From positions 620,001-684,000 of the forward strand of contig CP145426.1 in NCBI GenBank assembly GCA_036867785.1: DNA of 64,000 nt. Direction: 5' to 3'. The DNA comes from Plasmodiophora brassicae (lineage: Eukaryota; Endomyxa: Phytomyxea; Phytomyxea; Plasmodiophorida). Below the pieces are notes generated by a model. The model was not told the DNA's origin, ran no database searches, and was given only the letters and a program-made list of their open reading frames with translations. Positions within the stretch are counted from its first letter, which is position 1, and every line of letters starts with the position of its first letter. This document shows, piece by piece, positions 41,361 to 51,300 of this stretch. Both the position numbers and the translations under genes were made by a program.

Positions 41361-43952
41361 TTATCGATAATCGCCGCACGAGCAAGCGCCGTTCCTGAAG
41401 TAATGGTGGCGGCCGGGTTCACGGATGAAGACGGCGCAACCGGTGACCGACGTGACGATCTTGATCGCCTTGTGGCAGTCGGTGCAGATGCGGCAGGTGC
41501 TGGACGCACGGATGTCTAAATGGGACTGCTGCAGCGCGTACACGACGGCAATCATCGCGCTGTGCACGCGTCGCCGGGGACGTTCGCCCGTATCCGGGTC
41601 GTACCCGAGGCGCACTAAATCCACCATAAGTCGCATGTACGCCTCGCTGAGGCCGTCTTCACGTAAACGCGCATCATCCGCGCCGAAACGCATCACAGCC
41701 TGATCCGGCAGCATCAGCGTTGTCTCATCAGCGGGGAACGCAATCCCCATAGCCTGCATATCGGACCGCACCCTTGTAGCGTCAGCGAACCGTCTCGTAC
41801 GCGCGTACAGGTCGAGAATCAGGTGGCATGCTTCCAGGAGCTGGCCGTCGTCGCTTCCTGCAGCGCCTTCGGAATGCAAAGCGCGAATCCGCTCGTATGC
41901 TCGTTCGCCACGTACCGCATCGTTATGATGAGAGCAGGCGCGAAGAAGGGCAACCCATAAACGGACGCTGCTCGGCCTGTTCCTCGCAAGGCGCTCCGCG
42001 ACGTCCAGCCTTCCAGCTCGCCCATGCAGGTCCAGTAGGCACAACTCATGAGCAGCGTTGATGGGGACCTGCCAGACCTGTGCGAATTCGCCTAAAAGGG
42101 CATTGGCGCGGCCCAGGTCCCTGCACGCGCGCAAGACCGCCGTCAGCGTCACATGGTCAGGCCGGGCTCCCGCCTGCTTCATGCGTCCGAATAGCGCCAG
42201 CGCAGTCGGTCCCTGACCAGCACGGGCGAACGCGTCAATGGCCAGGGTCCACGTGACGACATCGGGGCGGAACCCGGATCGGAACGCGACCTGCCCCACG
42301 TCGTCCATCATGCCGCACGCGGCGTACGCCGACACGAACGCGTTGCCGACGACAACATCATCGCGCAGATGACGACTATCGCCCGCGCAACGCTTCAGTT
42401 CGTTGAGGGCGCAGAGGTCGGAGCATCGCCCACAGGCGGCCACCAACGACGCGAACGCGGCAGGCGTCGCGCGAAACGGATGCTTACGAAACAGGCACAT
42501 CGCTTCGCGAACACGATCCAACTTTGAGTACGAAACCAGGACGTCCGAAACAACAGCGCCGTCGTCGTCATCGTCACAGCCACGCCCAGCTGACGCTGAC
42601 ACTCGATCACTGAACGTGTCGACGGCACTGCTGTACACGCCCTGACGCGTGTAAGTAGCAATCATAGCCTTACAGGCGGCGGTCAGGCCAGAATGCGACG
42701 AGCACTGGAGCGAGGCGAACACCCGCTCGGCAGCGGGGACGTTACCGCATCGCCCATACGCGGATACGAACGCAGCGACGACGGCGACGTCGCCGATCAA
42801 GGACGATCCGTCGCCGCTGGCGTACTGCTCGAGGGCCTGGACGACCTGGGGCAGGAGGCAGGAGCCATACGCTGCCACAAATGCGCTGAAGACGGGTGGT
42901 TCGTCGAACAGACCGGCACGGCGTGCATGGCACTCCAGGTCCTCGACGGCCGACAGCTTCCTCCAGCGTCCGAACGCGCGAGCGAACGCTGCAACGACAA
43001 TGGGGACGCGTAGCAGATCGGGACGACGATGTCTGCCAGTCGCGTAATCGTACAATGTCTGAACGACGGCAGCGTCGTCGGTAGTGCAACAAGAAACCAG
43101 CAAGGAGAGCACTGGGCTATCGACGGGGACGTCGCGTTGCACCATGGTCTCGAACACCGCCATGGCCTGTCGAGTGCGACGTGCTCGGGCCAGGGCCGAT
43201 AGGACCATCGTGTAGATCGGCAACGACGGCGCCAGCCCGGCATCGTCCATGACCCGTACCGTTTCCGACACGCGATCCAGCCGGCCGCCGGCCAGCAGCG
43301 CCTTGAACAAGTTGGCGAACACGGCGTGGCCGGGTGGCGGGACGTCGACGGCGTTGTCCCGGCGAACGATCACAACGTCGAGAAGGCGATCGGCGACGTC
43401 GCTGGCCGATGACGATGATTCGGCGCAGACAGCGGCGAGCAGCGACAGCATTTGTTCGGAGAGGACCCGATGCTTGATGGCGTCATCGACAAGGAACAGG
43501 GCGGCATCGGGTTGCCGGGCGACCCGGCAGAGGTTCGCGACGCCAAAGATGACGTTGTGCGAACGAGGCCCGCATTGCCGGTACAGGTGAAGCGCCGGGC
43601 GCACCAGGGGCGGGGTCGCCACCTGGCAAGCGCCTAGGAACGTGCAGAACAGCGTGTCATCGTAGGATGTCATCCCGGCGGACACGGCCGCCTGCATGAC
43701 ATCCGGCGCCTTGCCCGGGCACGCGCGCCTGCACAGCGACATCATGACCTGGAACAGGCGCGCATCGGCGAACAGCGTCGTGTCGATGACGCGACGAAAG
43801 ACGACCCAGGCTCGGTCCGCATCCGTCTCCTCCTTCAAGATGCGGACGGCGACCGGCACCGACGGCACCCGGAGGAACCTCTCCACCGCCGACGACGCGG
43901 CGGGACGGTGGCGATGCGCGCATCGCGCACTGCGTTCACCCCATCGTCGCAT
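41361..43952 (-). CDS. DYW-type pentatricopeptide-repeat protein, variant deaminase motif
   Basis: Intronless frame of 863 residues. PPR units of ~31-36 residues fill residues ~60-700 (for example TYTRQGVYSSAVDTFSDR-type helices, NAFVSAYAACGMMDDVGQVA, WTLAIDAFARAGQGPTALAL). The end is a DYW domain: CRICTDCHKAIKIV with the CxxCH zinc motif (Cys823, Cys826, His827), RHHYFRNGACSCGDY, and a final Arg where plants have Trp. DYW domains are cytidine deaminases that perform organellar C-to-U RNA editing in plants. Here the HxE motif reads HSA (His797-Ser-Ala799), so the catalytic Glu is missing. Single-exon structure among intron-rich neighbours and a plant-like domain would fit horizontal transfer, or simply the usual lack of introns in PPR genes. 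Organelle targeting is not obvious from the N-terminus (RRWGERSARCAHRHRPAASS), though it is basic. Confidence 0.88.
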   Translation of the reverse strand: MRRWGERSARCAHRHRPAASSAVERFLRVPSVPVAVRILKEETDADRAWVVFRRVIDTTLFADARLFQVMMSLCRRACPGKAPDVMQAAVSAGMTSYDDTLFCTFLGACQVATPPLVRPALHLYRQCGPRSHNVIFGVANLCRVARQPDAALFLVDDAIKHRVLSEQMLSLLAAVCAESSSSASDVADRLLDVVIVRRDNAVDVPPPGHAVFANLFKALLAGGRLDRVSETVRVMDDAGLAPSLPIYTMVLSALARARRTRQAMAVFETMVQRDVPVDSPVLSLLVSCCTTDDAAVVQTLYDYATGRHRRPDLLRVPIVVAAFARAFGRWRKLSAVEDLECHARRAGLFDEPPVFSAFVAAYGSCLLPQVVQALEQYASGDGSSLIGDVAVVAAFVSAYGRCGNVPAAERVFASLQCSSHSGLTAACKAMIATYTRQGVYSSAVDTFSDRVSASAGRGCDDDDDGAVVSDVLVSYSKLDRVREAMCLFRKHPFRATPAAFASLVAACGRCSDLCALNELKRCAGDSRHLRDDVVVGNAFVSAYAACGMMDDVGQVAFRSGFRPDVVTWTLAIDAFARAGQGPTALALFGRMKQAGARPDHVTLTAVLRACRDLGRANALLGEFAQVWQVPINAAHELCLLDLHGRAGRLDVAERLARNRPSSVRLWVALLRACSHHNDAVRGERAYERIRALHSEGAAGSDDGQLLEACHLILDLYARTRRFADATRVRSDMQAMGIAFPADETTLMLPDQAVMRFGADDARLREDGLSEAYMRLMVDLVRLGYDPDTGERPRRRVHSAMIAVVYALQQSHLDIRASSTCRICTDCHKAIKIVTSVTGCAVFIREPGRHHYFRNGACSCGDYR

Positions 43953-44224
43953 TGCCTGCGGAAACCCGCCACGAAGCTGGGCAGCAGCCCGCCCCCGCAG
44001 TGCACTGCAGTTGGCCGCGGGGTGTGCAGTTCGACTGTGGGATGCGTCGCAGCTGCAAGCCGTGACCCGTCAGGGAGGACAGCTGCAAGCACGCCGTGAC
44101 CTGTGTCGCCCCCGCGAGGGCCGTCGTCATTGCAGTCGCGCAGTTTTGCCGTTTCCTATTCTGGGGTTGCGTGGGCCGCGCCGCGGTTGGGCCCTCACTG
44201 TCGGGAGTCGCCGTGACGCATGCG

Positions 44225-46169
44225 ATGCTGCAGGCGGCGGCCGTCGCCGTGCTAACGCTACTGGCGCTGGTCCGCGCCAGCGACGACGCCGAGTGCCTGC
44301 TGTGCATACGCTGCATGTGCGATCGCATCGAGGGCGACGACACGGGCGGCGTTTTCGCGTACGTTCCGGCGTCGTCGATGGCGGTGCCGCATCGGGGTGG
44401 CTGATCGCCTGCGCGTAGGGTGTGTAGCGGGCCGCTGGTGCCGTTCTTCAACATCCACGAGGAGTTCATCGGCTGCAAAGACAGTCGCCGGATCCGACTC
44501 GCCGGCGACGACGGCACGTTGACCTACGCCCGCGATAGGCAGTACGGTGCAGATCAATGGCAGTGCTGGAACGAGTCATGTCGTCTGATCCGGACGCCCC
44601 TGTGCAGGCGCATGTCGGTGCGCGATATCAAAATCGTTCGGACAGGGCGACCCGAAGAGGTCGCCCTGTCCGAACTTCGGGTCGCCCTGTCCGAACCGAG
44701 TTTCAACGTGACGCTGCCGCCATCGACCGCGAACCTGTTCCCGGGCGTCGAAGTGCTTACGTACCGCTGTGGCTCCATGGTGGACTCGTCGTGCGCCTAC
44801 TGACAGGTCCATAGGCTGACGGGCGTGTCCGGCGCCGAAATGTTCTACCTGCGGTACTTCAAGGACGCGACGATCATGTCAGACGCGGGTGTCTACGGCC
44901 GCGCGTCCAATCTGCGTCTGACGTGTGTCGTAGTGAGTTACGCGAGGTGCCGTCCCCCGTCGTGTTCGAGCATCAGAACGAGGGGTTCTCCCTGCCGCAT
45001 CTGGAGCACTTGTACGATCTGGCGAACGCGGCACCCTTCGGTTAGGCGGCTGACACGGTTGGACAGGACGATCGAGGGGTTCGTGAACGGCTCCGTACAG
45101 GGCGACCCAGAGTGCAAGGACGTGCTCTGCTTCGGCAGGCCCTTCTTCGAGCCGCTGTACGACATGTTCAGCCTGACGAGCGTGTATGGGTCCCCCTGTT
45201 CCCCTCCGCCGTAACCATCTGAACCGTACGCACAGGCAAGTATCGCGGTTCCTACCGATGAGCAAGTTCATGCACGGCGCGACGGAGGAGGCGCGCCGGC
45301 AACGCCAGGACCTGGCGGAGGCCCTGAGCTCGCAAAGGCGCGTCACCTTCAGGTGGGAGCACTGCGAGCTGAACTACTCGCTGACGACGACGCTGCCTAT
45401 GTCGAGACGACCGGGCCCGCCGTCATTGCTGGCGTTGCCGTCCTGGTCCAGGTACCTGGTCCCGGTACTGGCCGTCGCGGTAACGATTGCCTCGACGTCG
45501 GCATCGCTTCACGACGCGTACAAGCAGCGGGAGGCGGAGCGCCGCCAACAATACCTTAACCGGGTCGTGTCCAGAACGAAACCTGCGGTTTTCGTCCTGC
45601 TACCGTCCATTCTGTCCGGGTACGATTCGCTCGGCCTGCCACGAGCATGCGCGCCGTTTTCGCTGACCTCTGCCTCGCCTAGCGACATTCTGCGTCTGCC
45701 TGGCTGTGTGCTGAGGGCCGCGAAGTATTCGGCGACGTTGCCAGGGGATGCAGTGAGGGCGGCCAGTCGTTTGGCAAAGAGATCGTGGCTGACGCCGGCG
45801 CCGGTCACACGTCCTGCTCCCGAGCGGCGTACGTTGCCGTGTGCACCCGTGTGGCCTTCGTACATCTTCTAACTGTGCTGGGTTGCAGCAGCAGACGTGC
45901 CGTCGTCCTGGATCGGGGCCGTCGTCGTGGTGTCCTGCTGCGTTGTCGCGTTCGGCCTGCTTCAGCTCGCGCTGGCCGTCGTCCGTCGGAGGCGTCGGAA
46001 CGCGACCATGGAGTTCTGGAGGAAACGCCAGCAACTGGCCGATAACCTCGACGAGTGGTACCGCGCGTCGCTACGTCGCCAGGGCCTGCCGCCCACCGTC
46101 GTCTCCGACCTAGTGTTCACCCGTCCGCCCAACTATGTCCTGAAGAAGCAGGCGCACTTCTTCCTCTAG
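44225..46169 (+). CDS. Secreted or type I membrane protein, unknown family
   Basis: Signal peptide from ATG 44225 (MLQAAAVAVLTLLALVRAS), then a Cys-rich start (CLLCIRCMCDRIEG). Inferred exons: 44225-44358, 44428-44760, 44815-44877, 44934-45011, 45067-45183 and from 45236, with introns of 69, 54, 56, 55 and 52 nt, all frame-keeping. Joins include VFAGPLVPFFNIHEEF, TIIELREVPSPVVFEH and FSLTSVQVSRFLPMSK. The exon layout between ~45,400 and 45,890 is unresolved, with two frames open. The last exon (~45,895-46,169) has a membrane helix (AVVVVSCCVVAFGLLQLALA) followed by a basic, helical cytosolic tail ending AHFFL. I do not recognise the family. Confidence 0.55.
44637..44695 (+). repeat. Perfect 16-bp hairpin plus third copy inside a coding exon
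   Basis: TTCGGACAGGGCGACC at 44637-44652 pairs perfectly with 44659-44674 across a 6-nt loop. A further direct copy of the right arm ends at 44695. It lies in frame within the gene at 44225-46169 and gives the repetitive peptide VALSEL/VALSEP. Confidence 0.8.
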
Positions 46170-47255
46170 ACGGTCGTCGCTGCCCATCGACCGGATCGCT
46201 AGCCAACGTTATTAAACCGCTATCTATGACTGATGACCAGGGCTGCAGGATACCATGAGATCGGCGATGATGACGATCGAGCGCGCCATGCAAAGCGTCC
46301 CTTTGCCGCGTGCTCATTAATTAGTACCTGGGCACGTTGTGCGATAGATAACGTTCGTTTCTGTGGCTACGACTGGGTAAACAAGAATATGGGGCGCGTA
46401 GTTGTTCATCAACGTCTGCGAGGCTGGTAGTACCAAAACCAGTAAATTAGCAAAGCACGGCTGGTCTTCATTTGGACAGCAACGTACCATAGCAACCGGT
46501 TCCACGGGGTTACGGTCACCGGCTCCCACGATTGTTGTTGGAGTGACACCGGGAGCAACAATGGCACCTGATGAGGGGACCAGAATTGTATCAACAAGGC
46601 GGTACAGGTCACGATCGTTACGTACCGTCGTTGGCTATTTAAGGCAGTCGTGCAGGCACTATATTATTGTAGGTACATGAAAGGGCGCCGAAGAGCGCCA
46701 ACTGGCGTATCGCCTCCCTATCTCGTACGTACACTGCGTTGAAATGTCCATTGCACCTACTTATACCCCCGCGGAGATGTGCCTACTTACCCGGTATTGC
46801 AGAGCTTGTGTGCTTTTTTCTACAGCCCGGCCGGTTCTTATATTTACCCCATAGTTCAGAGCTGGTGCTCTTATTAACGAATAGGCACTCCCCCGTTCTC
46901 ATCTCTGGTTTACCTAAAAGAGGGGGTGCTGGTGCTTACTTAAACCGAGGTTTAAACTCTGCGTGCGGAGTGCGTACGGCCTATCGCACAGGGCCGCGGC
47001 AGGCCGGGGTCTGTACCGTATTTGACCCAGAATACCACCCCCATTTGAAGACTCCCCCACTCCTCCGGACCACCTCTCCCCCAGTGGTTGCGGACTGAAC
47101 GCGGCCTAGCCACGGACTAATCGATGACTGCGTGTGGAAAGTCCGGGAAGTACACGCCGGGCGGCCGCGCGGATCGTGAGGCGCCAGAGTTCAACGATCT
47201 GCCTGCGCGCGCGACGGGAGGACATCGTCAGTCGCAGACACGAGGTTCCAGTTCC
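46170..47255. other. Long intergenic stretch, nothing recognised
   Basis: Lower GC than neighbouring genes. Short frames only (up to ~119 codons), none with a motif. No tRNA or tandem array recognised. The last ~100 bp before 47256 resemble the leader of the gene at 54098. Confidence 0.45.
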
Positions 47256-48059
47256 ATGACAATGACTATCGGCAATCGCAACGGGCGCGTGCGCCCAGCT
47301 CGTACCGCGCTGGTTCTGATCCTGCAGGTCGTTGCCCTCGGCCTGCTCTGCGGCCAGGTCGACGGCGCGATCATCTCGCAATACGGGCGCGTCTTCGACG
47401 TCCACGAGGCGGACGTTGCTGGAGTTAACCAACTCCTGGACGCAACCGACGGCCGCCCCGGTCTACTATCTGTCGTTGATAACATTTGTGTCGCTCGCAG
47501 GCGCGATACCCCGCTCCATCCCCTCTACGGCGTCTACTCTGTCCACGAAACGGCATGGGGCGGCGCTCGCAATGTCATCCTGTGGGCAGCAATCCATGGC
47601 AAGTACGCCGCGCTAAGCGTGCTGGTTCAAGTCCCTGGCGTCGTTATCGATACCCGCGACGACCTCGTGCGTCAGTGGGCACCTCTGCATTACGCAGCTT
47701 CCCTCGGGGACCTTGCCTCCGTCCAGATCCTCCTGGGCTGTCCTTCGGCGTCACTGGAAGTCGTCGAAACGCAGGACGCTACGGGCCAGACGCCGCTGCA
47801 CCTTGCTGCACAACAGGGGCACTTTGACGTCGTCCGCGCGCTGATCGCGTACACCGACAATCAGGGGCAAGGTATTCAGGTCAGCCGTCCAGATAGCTAC
47901 TCTGACACCCCGTTGTACTTGGCCACCGCGAACGGACGTACGGGAGTTGTCCGGCTGCTGCGGGAGTCAGGCAGGGTCGCAAGTGAAGACCTGAATCATG
48001 TTTACAACGTGGCGCGTCGCCACCTGTCGTTGTGCACCCCATATGTGGGTACCTGTTAG
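47256..48059 (+). CDS. Secreted ankyrin-repeat protein, SKP1-like part missing
   Basis: Single frame of 267 residues from ATG 47256 (an upstream in-frame extension to 47124 lacks support). Signal peptide ALVLILQVVALGLLCGQVDG. After a short spacer with VHEADVAGVNQLLDATDG come ankyrin units: NVILWAAIHGKYAALSVLV, APLHYAASLGDLASVQILL, TPLHLAAQQGHFDVVRALI and TPLYLATANGRTGVVRLLR. The SKP1-like region of the genes at 6268 and 22688 is absent, though the first unit resembles their 'NVLHWA' unit. The leader and first codons resemble the gene at 54098, suggesting paralogy. Confidence 0.68.
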   Translation: MTMTIGNRNGRVRPARTALVLILQVVALGLLCGQVDGAIISQYGRVFDVHEADVAGVNQLLDATDGRPGLLSVVDNICVARRRDTPLHPLYGVYSVHETAWGGARNVILWAAIHGKYAALSVLVQVPGVVIDTRDDLVRQWAPLHYAASLGDLASVQILLGCPSASLEVVETQDATGQTPLHLAAQQGHFDVVRALIAYTDNQGQGIQVSRPDSYSDTPLYLATANGRTGVVRLLRESGRVASEDLNHVYNVARRHLSLCTPYVGTC

Positions 48060-48309
48060 CGGACCGCTAGGCGCGCACGACAACCCTGTGCAATACACCA
48101 CCTTGCACGTTCTCTACAATGCAATACATTTTCAGGTCACCATCCGATGAGCCGTCAATGCGGCGCCGCACAGCAGAGCAGATGACGATGTTCCGCGTAG
48201 CCATCATGTATCCGACGTCGGGACCTCATGACGCTCCGCCAGCCCTATCTACGTACGTCGGTGTGTCGGGCCAGACCGAACGTCGACCCGAGCGACCGCG
48301 CTCCATAGT

Positions 48310-51300
48310 TTACCGGATGTCGCCGAAGTCCTGCAGGGCGCCCTGACGATTGGCCAGGCTGCGCGCCAGCACCGCGTTCGTCTTGTCGTCAAGGTCGTGG
48401 GCGCGCGCCAGCTCGGCGGCGATCTCGCCGGCCAGCTCGACGTCGTCATCGTCCTTGTCCAGCGCCTCCTGACCGGCCGGTTAGCGTATGCCGGTGCGCA
48501 CCTCGCCCGCCCTACCTGAAGCTTGCTGGCCTCCTGCTTCTCGGCAGACACCCGGTACGGCCCGCCAGACCCTGCAGCAGACACGTCGTCGACTGGCTCG
48601 ACGGCCGCAGCTTGCTGGATCGAACCCGCATGGCGAACGTCATCGTCCGGGACCGGGGCGGCGGCAACGACGTCGACAGCAGCAGCGACCACCGCGCCCG
48701 GAGGAGCACGCTTCTCCACCGATGGCCTCTCGTCGGCACGCGACCGAACAGGGGCGGAGGGTGGCGCCTGGACGATCACCGACTCGACGTCGTCCGCGTA
48801 GTCGTCGTCGTCGTCGACAGTCTCGACGATGGACGCCTCCTCGTCAGCGGACGTGGCGGCGCTCTTCGCGTGCTCGATCGTCGTTGACGGCGACCGCACC
48901 AATTGCAGAGACGGGCGTCGACGAGGATGCTGCCTCCTCGACGTGTCCGCGTCGTCGAGGTCGTTGCCGAACAGGTTCATGTCGTCGAGGAACGGCGACG
49001 CATCCGGCAGGCGGACGAACGACACCGACTCCCGCGACAGGGACATCTTCCTGGGCGCCAGCGCGAGCTCGTCGATGTCACCGGCGAGCAGCTTCGCCAT
49101 CTGCTGCTCGGCGCGCGAGTTCGACCGCCTGTGCGACGCATGCGCCTTCGACGCCGCCTGATTCTGCAGGTTGCCCTTCAGCGACGCGTTCTCTTCGGCG
49201 GCGCTTTGCGCCTTCTTCGACACGGCGTCCAGTTCCTGCATTGGTCGCGCCGTGTCAGCGCTGTCCACAACGACGTGCGCCGGACGCACCTGCTCCAGCT
49301 TGGCAATGCGCAGCGCTGACGATTCGTTGATCTCGTCCGACCCTGTCAGCTGCGGCAGAGCCCGCGTTCAGCCAACAAACGTAAAGCGCGAGTGCGACAC
49401 GTCTGACCCTGATCTGCAACCTGTCAATGTCAGCGCGCGCCCCAACCAGGTCGGCCTCCAAACGTTGGCGCGTCTCCTCGACGTGCTGCAGGTCCCCCTC
49501 CAGGCTCCGGATCTAGGACGCGCAGACCACGGGTCAGTTCCGGATTGTCCGACCCGGCGCTGGCACCGTTCGCGCCAACCCGATCGAGGGGCGCGCTCGT
49601 CGCCGACGCCGCCACGTCGTCCCGGAAGTGCTCCAGCAGCAACCGCAGGCGTTCCAGACGCTGGAACGACTCCGCAGGGGAGTCGCCGCCGACGAACAGG
49701 GTCTCCAGAGATTCGCGATCCACGCCGACGAATTTGCCAACGACGGCCGCAGCGGCTTCGTAGTGCCGAATCTGGGCCACCAGTTCCTGGACCTGCGCGA
49801 CGAGCGCCCGCTCACGTTCCGACAGGTCGTCCCTAGCGCGCTCTGTGGACGCCAGCAACGACTCCTTCGTCTGCAGCAGCGCAGCGACCTGATCCCGTTC
49901 CCGGCCAGCTTCCTCACACGCCACCTATCGGTGCTGCGTCACACGTCACGACCTGCAGGACAATACCAACGGACCTGAGCCTTGCGCAGAGCGTCCACCG
50001 CTTCCTGGTGCTTCGCCTCGATCAGGGCGCCGGCCTCGCGCAGACGTCCGATTTCCGCACGAGCATCGTCAAACCGCGCCTGCAGTGCATCCAGGGTGCT
50101 GCTGGACGCCTGACGGGCCGCTTCGGCTGTCTTGGCGAACTCGGCTGCCTGCGCGTCCAGCGCGCGCTGAACTTCACGATGGCGTTCCTGCGTAAATTCT
50201 GCCTGCAATTCACCACGAAGCTTCCATTGGCCGTCCGCCGCGGACGCTTCCGATTGCCGGGCGCGCCACAGGACAGCAGTCAGGCCTCGCTGACGAGACA
50301 CACCTGTCAGGCGGTGCAACGCGCTGTCGGGCACAGGGCGCACCCACCTCTGCAATGATCCGCGTGCTATCGATCTCGCTGCGGATCGTATTGCTGATGT
50401 CGGCTAGGGTCGACCGAATACCGGAGCAGGCAACGGCCACGGATGCTTTGCCGCGCACGACAAGCTGGGAGTGGCCGGCGCGCAACGCGTCCACATGCCG
50501 TTCATACGACACGCGTTGCCGCTCATGGTCCCTTCGCAGTGCCTGTACACGACGCGTCCCGTCAGCAAACCGCAGAGTGGGGTTGTTGTTAACGCCAAGA
50601 GACTTCGAGGTCGCCCTGCAGAGTCGTGACCCTGTCTTGAAGGTCGGCATTCACTGACGACGCTCGTCCAAGTTCGGCCTGTGCCTCGGATAGTTCGTTA
50701 CTCTTATCCTGCGCCCGACCGTCAGAACACAGTATGCCAAGGCTTAGGAGACGCAAGGCGCGAACCTTGATAACCTCCTGAAGGGCACGCACTCGATCGT
50801 CCACCTGTACTTGCATTTCCGAAATGGACTCTCTGAGACGGTTCTTGTGTTGCTCGGCGGATGCCAGCTGCTGCTCGTGCTGGGACTGAGCGGCTCTGAG
50901 CTCGTCCCTGGCGGACGCCAGGTCCCTTTCCAGCAGTCGAACGCGTTCTTCGAGGACAGAAATCTGCGACGTCAACTTGAGCGTCTCGGCCAAGTGCTCA
51001 TGTCGCGCTGCGGATAGCGAATCCCGATGCGTCGACTCGAAGCGGTCAGCTGTCGACGCCGCGTCAGAGATCGCCACGGTCGCTCGTCGCTCCGCCGTGT
51101 CCAGGGCCCGACGCGCTTCTTCCAGATCGGCCGTCCGCTTGACGAGCTGCGCTTGCGTCGTTTCGAATTGCTCCTGAAGTCGGTGATAGGCCGCATCTGC
51201 TGAGCGACACCAATCCTCGAGCTCGGCAATACGGGCTGATGCCGCCATCGATCCGCCTTCCAGCGACTGCCGACCTTTCGTCTCTTCGTCCAGCAGGGCG

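Noticed and set aside
46740-47100. Possible tRNA or small RNA gene in the low-GC intergenic stretch
   Set aside because: I could not find a paired A/B box or a cloverleaf with a TTCGAnnC loop here or elsewhere in the window.
47124-47255. Extended N-terminus of the secreted ankyrin protein from 47124
   Set aside because: Starting there would bury the signal peptide behind a polar segment. The ATG at 47256 matches the start of the paralog at 54098.
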